Positions 27,101 through 36,204 of a DNA stretch of 64,000 nt are shown here, piece after piece. The number at the start of each line of letters is the position of its first letter. The stretch's first letter is position 1. The stretch covers positions 46,419,001 through 46,483,000 of the forward strand of contig NC_135376.1 in assembly GCF_049243985.1 (NCBI RefSeq), read 5' to 3'. The notes beneath the pieces are model-generated. The model made no database searches and was not told the origin of the DNA. It saw only the letters and a list, made by a program, of their open reading frames with translations. The position numbers and the translations under genes were made by a program. The stretch comes from Paroedura picta (Eukaryota; Chordata; Lepidosauria; Squamata; Gekkonidae).

Positions 27101-30100
27101 CAGATGTCCATGGAATGCTGGCAGGGGCTCATGGGAATTGTAGGGCCGCGGTTTGTAGGGCCGCGGTTTGACTACCCCTGCCCTACAGGGATGCCATAAA
27201 TCTGCTGTGACTTGACAGCAAAAGGCAAAAACAAAAACAAAACAAACAGGGTTAGAATCAAGACTAAGGTGAGTTTAATAAAATATAGCCTATAGAAAAA
27301 ACTGTAGCCATTTACTTTTAACTTTTTAATCTGAGTAATTCATGTTATTCTACTTTATCTATGACAATGGTTTTGATCCAGTGGAAGAGTTTCTAAGAAT
27401 GATAGGTGGAATCAGTTTTTACCAGTTCCCCCCCATTTCTTCCTCTCCAGAGCTGTTCCTCGTGATCAGTTTGGTGTAGTGGTTAGGAGTGCGGATTTCT
27501 AATCTGGCATGCCGGGTTCGATTCTGCGCTCCCCCACATGCAGCTAGCTGGGTGACCACGGCACTGATAAAACTGCTCTGACCGGGCAGTGATATCAGGG
27601 CTCTCTCAGCCTCACCCACCCCACAGGGTGTCTGTTGTGGGGAGAGGAATGGGAAGGCGACTGTAAGCCGCTTTGAGCCTCCTTCGGGTAGGGAAAAGCG
27701 GCATATAAGAACCAACTCTTCTTCTCTTCTTCTTTCCTACCCAAAACAACATTTGGAGGAGCACTGAGGCTGCAATCTGAGGGGAAGGACAGGGAATTTC
27801 TGTTCGATGGACAAAAATCCCTTTAATCTGCAGATGTCTCCATTAGATCCAAACCAATGTCTGTCTAGTCATTTGGAGGTTTCTTGAGCTTTCTCCTCCT
27901 TTATTTTTTTCCTCTGAGGAATAGGAATCACATGATAAAATCAAGCCTCCTGTACAATTAAGTGTTTTTGTGGAGGCTCTGGACCATGGTGGTGGTAGTG
28001 GTCATATACTGCATAAATGTCCAAGGTAACACCATGAACCAGGACTTTATGCTATTAATGTGTTATGCTGTTAACTAGATACAGATGAAATTATGAATTT
28101 TAACAATGAACAATAGCTCATAATTTCATATATATATCACATTATTGTAAGCATGCCTACATGTCCAATATTGGACACTGGATAAGTGTTGTATTTAGGT
28201 GGGTGACCCTCTGTACGTACTTACAATGCAAATCTAAGTGGAGTTACACCCTTCTGTGCTCATTTACTTCAATGGACTGGAACTCTCATTTTCCCTATCA
28301 TACTCATCTTGCTGTCTCCCCGCCAGTGTTTAGCGTGTTCAGCATTCTATGGTTTCTGGTGGGCAATGAGCATACTTCCCTCATTTATTTTTCTGTATGC
28401 TTAGGGAGCCCCTTGAGTATGCAATAAAACCTATTTTCGCTGTCCTTCCGATGATAGGCACAGAATCATGAAGTGTATTTTGAGTAGAGGTTTCATTGAT
28501 GCTGTATTGTGCACATTGATCAAATGTAAGCATTATTATTAACACTATAAATGGGCACAGCTTTTCAGCTATTTAAATTACAAAAGAACAACATTATACA
28601 GATAGCAGGTAAAAATTCTGTGCTGACCAGGAATCTGTCTCTGATGACCACATGGTCTTGGTTCTCAGCATGAACTATCATCGCCATGCATCAGGTCGCC
28701 ATGCATTGAAGATAATGGAGAGCGGGAAGGAAGTGGTGCTGGACCTGTTGACCTAATCTTTTAGAATATGAGTTGGGGGAAGGAAATGAGTAAATGCTCA
28801 CCACAGTAGGTTTTTTAGGCACAGAAACAAGAGATTCTCATGTTTCTGAGTTTCTAAATCTAGATTTGAAGCGAGAGATTGAAATCCTCCCTTCTCTCAA
28901 GGTCTCCATACACATCTTTTGCGATGGTTGAGGATGGTGGCATTTGAAAATAATGTCTGGCTTTCCAGGCCAGTCAAAATTGTGGACTGTCCTACTTCTA
29001 CCCAATTATAGCATAATTTTACATAAAAAGATTTGTTATATTATGTGATAATTCCCATCTTAAGTATTATTGATGGCTCGTTGAATAAGAACATGTAATT
29101 TAAGCACTTATCATTATCATTTATAATATAAAAAAACTTAAAATAGTACCTTTTGTATATACAGGGCCTAACAGCAGTGGATTTTACGGATGACTCTAGC
29201 ATGATTGTAGGAGGTTTTGCTGATTCCACTGTCAGAGTATGGTCTGTGACACCCAAAAAACTACGTAGTGTCAAGTTGGCAGCAGGTAATACAATTCTTA
29301 TAGGTTTAACTTCTATACAACAATGCGTGATCTTATATAGAAGATATGCTACATATATGCCCCTAGCAAATTGAAGGCTAGTGGAAATTTGGCATGAATA
29401 ACCCTGATTTTAGTAAGAGGCAGTAGTGTCAAAATAGTTGTTTAATAAAAGTTGCAGTATTTGCAGCAAAATGTGTTTATGGAATTATTCTATTGAAAAG
29501 TACTTTAGGGCATTCTGATGTTAATTGTTAATTGCAATTCAGAAGCAAAGTCTATAAATGTGAACTTCCAACTTTCCCCCTTCAGATCTCAGCCTCATAG
29601 ATAAAGAATCTGATGATGTTTTAGAAAGGATCATGGATGAGAAAACAGCAAGTGAGTTGAAGATTTTATACGGTCACAATGGACCTGTCTATGGTACCAG
29701 CTTCAGCCCTGATAGGTAAAATCTCTAGATGATGATGCATGATGATGTGGTGTGCTTAAAGTCTAATAAATAAACAAATATGTTCATATAGAACATAGTT
29801 GTAAAATAGGTTTCTTGTTGAAGACATTATACAATCTGAGTTTTTAATTCAGGGCAATTGCCAACATGGCCCCTGAGGAGGAATAGCTATGTAAGCATCA
29901 GAAGATTATCTCATTAGATGCAAAAAACATTATCAAAGTCACTTTATTTGAAATCTCTGATCTTCAGTCAGGATTTGTTCAATATCCAAAAGCTTATAGT
30001 AAATAGTATTGTAGCGTGTAATGATAATCAGGTAATATGTACTAAACCAGTATTTAAAGTTTATTTAAAACTTTGCTTATATAAAAGATAAACAAGAAAT

Positions 30101-33100
30101 AACACCTTGATTATATTAAGATGAAGTGGTTGTTAACTATTTGTCCACTGTTATAACATTTAGTTATCTTGACACATTTGACACATGCAGTACATTTTTG
30201 GTGTTGAAATTGTTATCTTCATATGCTTACTGTTCTTTTTGACAGGAACTATTTGTTATCATCTTCAGAGGATGGCACAATCAGATTGTGGAGTCTCTTA
30301 ACCTTTTCTTGCCTGGTTGGATACAAAGGACACAACTACCCTGTGTGGGACACACAGTTTTCACCCTATGGATATTACTTTGTGTCAGGTGGTCATGACA
30401 GGGTGGCTCGGTAAGACTACAGAAGCTTTTCATCTAGATATAAATGTGATACTGTCAGTGAGCTGTAAATCTCAGCTAGCACATATCCTTTAAGTGAAAA
30501 TGCTTATCAGGCTAACAATTAAAACAAATTTCTTTTAAATATATTTTTCTTTAGAATTATTTATTTAGCCTGCCCATGGTCATAGAAATTTCAGCTAGCT
30601 TCATGAAATTTTCTGTTAGTTCTTTAAAATAACAAGATCGGAAGCACTTGTAACTCAAACAATGGTTTCTTTTTAAAGAACAAGCAGTTACAATCTGCTT
30701 TCCTTGTTATGAAATGTTTTTTTTGTACTGGTTTCAGCTTGTGGGCTACAGATCACTACCAGCCTTTGCGGATCTTTGCTGGCCATCTTGCTGATGTCAC
30801 ATGTACACGTTTTCATCCAAACTCCAACTACGTTGCTACAGGCTCAGCAGATAGAACAGTGCGGCTGTGGGATGTTCTGAGTGGGAATTGTGTGAGAATT
30901 TTCACGGGACATAAGGTAAATTAATGGGAAAAACTACCTGGGGACATCCTGCCTGCATCTGAGCATCTTGGCCAGGGAGAGTCTCGCCATCCAGTCTTAA
31001 GAAATTAATTAGTAGTGTTCTAAGTAATGAGCTGCAAACCTGCTCATTTTTAGACGATCGATAATCTGTTCCATAACTGAAAGCTCATGTTGACCACTAC
31101 TCACAGATAATAATGTGAACTTCCTTTCTGAAACTGAAATGAATTTTCTATGTCAATTATCTAATAATTTCTGAAGCAATTTGAGACACAGCCTGGAAAG
31201 TAACTGTTGAAATAGTAAAAGCCCAAATGGAACTGTCTAAATAGTATTTTGTATCTTAGCTGAAGCTAATTGTAGGGCGTTCGAATATTAGGTATCTAAC
31301 ACATGGATGCCTTATGTGTCCAATAATTCATCTATCATGGTCACTGTTATTGACTGGCTGGCTGTGGCTCTCTTTAGATAGAGGTCTTCCACATTTTAAA
31401 AACAATAGTTAAAAACCTAATTTCTTATTTAAAACATAGAAATACTTCAATCATTATTTGGAGACCCAATCCTCTCATCACCTGGTTTTATCAGCCATGA
31501 GGGGCAGTCTGACAGCAGAATCTATAAAACTGAGCTTGTTCACTTTGATGTTTGAAAGTTGTTTTAAATAAGGTATACACGGGGGCGTTTAGCTGCTAAA
31601 ATTTCATTCTGTAACAGTTTTACGTTTTTTTTTTAAGGGACCTGTTCATTCATTAGCATTTTCTCCTAATGGAAAATTTTTGGCAACTGGAGCTACAGAT
31701 GGAAGAGTACTTCTCTGGGATATAGGCCATGGTTTGATGGTAGGGGAGTTAAAAGGACATACAGATACAGTCTATGCACTCCGGTTCAGTAGAGATGGAG
31801 AAATTTTAGCATCAGGTATGTAAATAAAGATTTCTTGTTCAACAGATCAGAATAATGGCTGCTGGTTGTGATGAAGGGCCTTCATGCTTCCTGTGCACTA
31901 AAACCTCATTTGAAGCTTAGCCTCTTGTGGCAGAAGCCTCTTGTGGCGCACGGTAGTAAGGCAGCCAGCATGCTCTCTAAAGCTCTGATCATGAGGCTGG
32001 GAGTTTGATCCCAGCAGCCGGCTCAAGGTTGATGAGTACCCAGCTTGCTGGGGGGTAAAACGGTAATGACTGTAGAAGGGAATGGCAAACCATCCTGTAT
32101 TGAGTCTGCGAAGAAAACACTAGAGCAGGGGTAGTCAACCTGTGGTCCTCCAGATGTTCATGGACTACAATTCCCATGTAGCTTGGAATGTAGCAAACTC
32201 TGGCAGGGGGTCATGGGAATTGTAGTCCATGGACATCTGGAGGATCTCAGGTTGACTACCCCTGTGCTAGAGGGTGTCACCCCAAGGGTCAGATATGACT
32301 CGGTGCTTGCACCGGGGGTACCTTTACCTTTAAGTTTAGAACACTAATTGGCCATGATGGCCACATGTGTTTATGCAAATTAGAATCCTAGCTTGGGAGG
32401 AGGAAGCAAACAGGGCATCATGGTGGGATTGAAGGCTTCTGAAACATGGAAGTTTTTGATTGTGTTCACCATGGGAAAGGAGGATACAAATATGGCAGCA
32501 AACTATATTTTTGCCTACCATAGTTAACGCAGGTTTGTAACATCTGAATGCAGTGTTCTCAGTGAGCATAATAGGCTCAGTTTTATATTAGGATACGCTT
32601 GTCTTTCTTTGTCTCTGATCTCAGATAGGGAACTTAGAAACAGTGTTGCTGTTCAAGTAACTTTAAATCCTGTGATCCAGTCAGTTGCTATAACACTACT
32701 CAGGACTTTTTTGTGGTGGGGGTACGAGGTATTAGCAACTTTTGGGAGAGGTTGTCTCAGTTCCTGATCCTCATGTGTTGGCCTTCCCCCACTCTGCCAA
32801 GAGAGAATGAATCCTCAGGAACAGCCTTGATGGCATTTGTTATGGGAGGGGATTCTTTTTCTTACAAAGAAAACACTTGCACTAATATTCTAAGACATTG
32901 AATTTGACAACCTTGTATTTACTGGATGGATTTACTTCTATTGTGAATTGTTATAGCTCCTGTTAACTTTGTCCCATTTCTTGTTAGGTTCAATGGATAA
33001 CACAGTAAAGTTGTGGGATGCTGTGAAAGCTTTTGAGGACTTAGAAACAGATGATTTTACCACAGCCACTGGACATATAAATCTGCCTGAAAGCTCTCAG

Positions 33101-33205
33101 GACTTGTTGTTAGGTACCTATATGACTAAATCAACCCCCGTCATACATCTCCATTTCACCCGTAGAAATCTGCTTCTTTCTGCTGGGGCATATAGTTCTC
33201 AGTGA
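20538..33205 (+). CDS. TAF5: TAF5, TFIID subunit 5 (complete)
   Basis: TAF5 is a scaffold WD-repeat subunit of the general transcription factor TFIID, acting in RNA polymerase II initiation in the nucleus (family knowledge). Eleven coding exons, all with AG/GT borders and compatible phases: 20538-21072, 23588-23822, 24787-25102, 25636-25799, 26515-26650, 29165-29285, 29586-29715, 30246-30410, 30738-30915, 31638-31815 and 32988-33205. They sum to 2,376 nt, giving 791 residues against 800 in human. The start is the ATG opening MAALPEE, matching human MAALAEE. Order: Pro/Ala-rich N-terminus, LisH (about 79-110), NTD2 helical domain (about 180-340), acidic then lysine-rich linker (about 363-417), and a WD40 propeller from about 463 to the end. 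No disabling change was seen. Confidence 0.97.
21548..22110 (-). mobile_element. L2-group LINE 3' end, reversed
   Basis: The plus strand begins with the reversed tail (ttatttatttattacattta) and the 3' UTR (tatactgccctccccgaagg). It then runs into the reversed ORF2 end, where minus-strand reading gives FKAIHGLGPVYLRDHLSAYS and RLKVLVITFK. Sits in TAF5 intron 1. Confidence 0.8.
22631..23327 (+). repeat. 157-bp tandem duplication, second copy split by an hAT element
   Basis: Copy 1 is 22631-22787. Copy 2 starts at 22788, is interrupted at 22892-23263 by a transposon, and resumes to about 23327. The copies differ at several positions (for example gggcaactt versus gggcatctt), so the duplication is not very recent. 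Confidence 0.9.
22892..23263. mobile_element. hAT-type non-autonomous element, CpG-rich
   Basis: Ends CAGAGGTCTCCAACC and GGTTGGGGACTGCTG are imperfect inverted repeats. An exact 8-bp target duplication GTGTAAAG lies at 22884-22891 and 23264-23271, as expected for hAT. The 372-bp body is rich in CpG and in alternating CG/CA steps around 23.04-23.18 kb. No transposase is encoded. Confidence 0.88.
23588..25102 (+). CDS. TAF5: TAF5 exons 2-3: NTD2 domain
   Basis: Exons 23588-23822 and 24787-25102 encode the alpha-helical TAF5-specific N-terminal domain used for dimer and TFIID core contacts. Hallmarks are EDQPDVSAVLSAYNQQGDP, LSQLFYPLFVHMYLELVY and FVLRISRDSYQLLKRHL, almost identical to human. 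The 964-bp intron between them shows no recognisable repeat. Confidence 0.96.
25955..26000 (-). repeat. Short array resembling a Sauria SINE tail
   Basis: Repeats of the phrase aaggtatgcc ending in aaggtatccccc resemble a reversed BovB-like SINE tail without a SINE body. It could be a truncated insertion. Confidence 0.4.
26934..27235 (+). mobile_element. 5S-rRNA-like SINE with BovB-like tail
   Basis: The middle matches the internal promoter region of 5S rRNA (ctcaaaagctaagcatgg, then tatttggatgggagaccacc). The 3' part ends in 'ctgctgtgacttgacagc', a BovB-like tail. An hAT element is inserted at 27076-27180. Located in TAF5 intron 5. Confidence 0.75.
27076..27180. mobile_element. Short hAT-type MITE inside the 5S-like SINE
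   Basis: Ends CAGGGGTAGTCAAACTG and, at the right, TTTGACTACCCCTG. Exact 8-bp target duplication CCCTACAG at 27068-27075 and 27181-27188. A 15-bp internal repeat (gtagggccgcggttt) appears twice. Confidence 0.9.
27466..27733 (+). mobile_element. MIR-like tRNA-derived SINE
   Basis: Contains the head ttggtgtagtggttaggag, a CORE-like middle and the 3' phrase ggcatataagaaccaactc, ending in a CTT-rich tail. It is the best preserved member of this family in the window. Confidence 0.8.
27740..29164. other. TAF5 intron 5 remainder, nothing recognised
   Basis: Unique-looking AT-rich intron sequence; no exon or clear repeat was seen. Confidence 0.4.
29165..33205 (+). CDS. TAF5: TAF5 exons 6-11: WD40 propeller
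   Basis: Exons from 29165 to 33205 encode a run of WD40 repeats ending in VRVWSV, IRLWSL, ARLWAT, VRLWDV, LLWDIG and VKLWDA. In TFIID this propeller contacts histone-fold TAFs such as the TAF6/TAF9 pair. The final exon ends with GAYSSQ and a TGA stop at 33203-33205. Confidence 0.96.
31921..32331 (+). mobile_element. Sauria SINE interrupted by an hAT MITE
   Basis: Its 5' end phrase cctcttgtggc is duplicated. The SINE body continues to the tail ggtacctttaccttt. The flanks share AAGCTTAG / AAGTTTAG. A 139-bp hAT MITE splits it at 32126-32264. Located in TAF5 intron 10. Confidence 0.85.
32126..32264. mobile_element. hAT-type MITE nested in Sauria SINE
   Basis: Left end CAGGGGTAGTCAACCTG; right end CAGGTTGACTACCCCTG. 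These are near-perfect inverted repeats, and the inner halves are also complementary (ggactacaattcccatg), so the element can fold into a long hairpin. Flanks CACTAGAG and TGCTAGAG are an aged 8-bp target duplication. Confidence 0.88.
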
Positions 33206-33985
33206 ACTATGAAATTACAAGACTTCGTTGTATAAGCCTTGTGAAGTAAAGGTTGTAGAATAATTTGTATTATTTAAGAGTGTGATCAACTGAAATGAAC
33301 TTGTCTGCTGGAACAAGCAACATCAACTATGACTCAAGTAACTGCTGTTTTAAGCCCTACTGGAAAATGCTGGACTCTGAAATCATGGATTTGATAGGAA
33401 GGGGAAAGTTTGGTTTTAATTTATATAAGTGCACACAGGAAGTCTCTTATCCTCAGGAGGAAATTGTTAGTCAGCTCTAAACTGCAGAACCAGTTGTAAA
33501 AGGCAGAGGTAACACGTTATGCAACAACTTTTTAAAAGCACTTATTTTGTCATTTCCCCAGGCTTAACTATTTCTAAGAGTTTTCACATGAAACAGTAGG
33601 TTCTTTTTATAATTTGGAGAGAACACAAACAGGTATTTGTCTTATGTGAGATCTAATTTACTGTAAGAAGAACAGTACAGATTATATTGAAGCCTGCTGA
33701 CATAATTTAAATGATGCTTTGGAGAAGGATCTCTTACAGATGTGACAATCTTTAACTGAGGACACTTTTATGTCCTCTGTAAGATAAGATTACTGAGGGA
33801 CAGTAGTAACAACATTGCTTTTTATAATGGTTAGTGACTAATTCAGACTTTCAGTTACAGCACAGCTTGTTGAATTCTGGCAGAAAATTAATGAGCCACT
33901 TGTTTTTAAAAATGCAACTGCCATAGTTTTGCATTTTGTACAGTTTTATATTTTTGATATTTTGTAATAAAGATGGATTATTCTG
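33206..33985 (+). terminator. TAF5: TAF5 3' UTR and poly(A) signal
   Basis: The 3' untranslated region follows the TGA stop. A canonical AATAAA occurs at about 33966-33971 in a T-rich context, with GT-rich sequence just after. The cleavage position is inferred, not seen. Confidence 0.75.
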
Positions 33986-34585
33986 TGCAGTTTTTACAAT
34001 GAACTATTGCTGCAATGTCTGTTAGAACTAATACCATCAGACCTTATATTCCAAAGCCCAAATAGAACAATTCATTAAGGAAAAAAAACACATCTGTATA
34101 TACCCCATTTTGGGGGGAAAGGGGAGAACCCAATTACATGTTTTCCTCCAACAAGGGTCTTATATGTATCCAGTAAGATGCCTGTCAGCTATGTAGACAC
34201 AGCAATGTACCCTTAGGTAACTAATACAAGGGACATCTGTTTCTGTGAAGCATTCCCTGACACATACTGATTTTACAATTTGTAATAACAAAATCTTTAA
34301 TTGGCAACAACTGGTCATGTCTTTCTACACAGAATTTATAGCTAATTTAAAAACAACTCTGAAATTGTTACATTTTCTTAATAATAGCTCAACTTTACCA
34401 GAAACAAGGGCAAATAACTGGATAGGTAAATGCTTCTTAATTTCATGGAAAATAAACAACCACTGTTAGTGTATTACTCGACTGCAGGGGAAAGGGGCTT
34501 TTTCTACAGGAATTCAAATACTGACTTCAGGGAAGTGATAGTAATGGATTCAGGATCTACTTATGACTACATTTAAAATAAACCT

Positions 34586-34835
34586 GAAGAAGAGTTGGTT
34601 TTTATACCCCACTTTTTGCTTCCTTAAGGAGTCTCAAAGTGACTTACAATCTCCTTTCCTTCCTGTTCCCACAACAGACACCCTGTGAGGAAGGTGGGGT
34701 CGAGAGAGTTCTGTCAGTAATGCTCTGAGAACTGTGACTAGCCCAAGGTCACCCAGCTGGCTGCTTGTGGAAGAAAAGGGAATCAAACCCAGTTTGCCAG
34801 ATTAGAAACTGCTGGGCTTAAGCACTACACTAAGT
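34586..34835 (-). mobile_element. MIR-like SINE, reversed
   Basis: The reversed 3' end (gaagaagagttggttttta) is followed by the CORE-like part and the tRNA-like head. Lies between TAF5 and ATP5MK. Confidence 0.75.
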
Positions 34836-35182
34836 ACCTTCCTGATGATAATGAAGTAATACATGATATATTCTTATCAATAGAAGTATGTGATACTTAG
34901 CATTTCTGATAATCAGAAATGTAAGTAATAGTTTCAATAGTAAAGCCTGCAATTGTTTAATTTAGTTAATAAGCTCTCAATTTGTTAGGATCTTCTTTTC
35001 CACTAAGATGAGGATCACATATCTTTGAATAAGGCAAAATGCAAATACAATACTCAAGCATTAACAAAAGATTAGCACTTTATTTCTAACTGGGTAGTTA
35101 AGCAGTTATAACTTCTTCATATAGTGTAGAAATATCCATTTAACAGTGTATTTCCGTATAGTTAACTGGTTGCAATTAAACT

Positions 35183-35372
35183 AGTGCGGTTCGGCATACT
35201 TTGGTGGCCATTCAAGCCCAAGGTGGCTAGTGTGTGACCCAGTGCCCAAACGCAGGCGCAGAACTCTGCGCCTGCATGTGGCGCATCTTCTCACACCGTG
35301 GCACTGACTGTCTTGGGCTTGAATGGCTGCTGAAGCAGCCAAAGTGTGCTGAAGTGCACAACCTAGTTGCAA
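35183..35372. mobile_element. Non-autonomous DNA transposon with long inverted repeats
   Basis: The left arm (gcatactttggtggccattc) and the reversed right arm share CACTTTGG-like and CCATTCAAGCCCAAG blocks. A CpG-containing hairpin 'gcgcagaactctgcgc' lies in the middle. The target duplication is unclear, so the superfamily is not assigned. Confidence 0.6.
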
Positions 35373-35454
35373 TCCTGTGTTTAAAGGCAGAATATTAATG
35401 GATACAAAAATAGCTAATACTCATTTAAACAAAAATCTGTGTTATATAAAACTA

Positions 35455-35935
35455 GGCTTCAAAGTCCATCCATAAGGATGAACTTTGAAGGGGCCTGCGC
35501 ACCCCTGCCTGCTCCCCTCCCCGCTGACTCACAGTCCTCACTGTGGGCCTGCACCAAGGCCCGTAGGGAAGGCTCCCGTGGCTGCTCCCCTCCCCACCAA
35601 CTCCCCTGCTTGCCTGTGGGCCTGCTCTGAGGTCTGCTGGGAAGCCTCCCCTGGCTGCCCCCTCCCCACTGATTCCCCGGGTTCTTTGCAGGGCTCCGAG
35701 CAGGCCCATGGCATCTCCGAGGCCTATACAGAAGCCTTCCCTGGCCGGCCGCCTACATGCGAACTCCCCGGGGCTGCAGCGAACTCCAGGCAGTCGGGTA
35801 ATGGGCCAATTGGAAGGCGCAAAGCGCCTTCCGATTGGCCGGAATTCTTGTCAGTCCGGGTGAGGGGCTAATTGGAAGGCACTGCGCCTTCCTCCCTTAG
35901 CGGTTTACAGATTCCCCTGGGCCTGCTAGTAAAAA
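35455..35935 (+). repeat. GC-rich repeated block, unclassified
   Basis: An island of GC-rich sequence in AT-rich surroundings. Two to three degenerate units of about 75 bp each start near 'gggcctgc' and include 'ctcccctccccac'. A short perfect hairpin ggaaggcgcaaagcgccttc lies near 35813. The open frames here look like artefacts of composition. Probably part of a DNA transposon. Confidence 0.45.
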
Positions 35936-36204
35936 GCATTTCTGGTGAAGTTCAGAATCTTTAAAATACATTGCTCTTCCACTATAATTGGATTGGCAGC
36001 AGTTCCAATTTCCATTTCAAGCAGGATACAGAGCAATACGTTCCAGAAATACAGGGATACCTGACAAGGGGTAATCTCTGCTTACACTCTTAACACCGGT
36101 TTTCAAGACAGATGCAACAGGCACTTTCAATAAACTGTACATTTTAGACATGTGCATTGTTTATGTAGAATAGTCACTTCACTACTGGCAAATATATACA
36201 GAAG

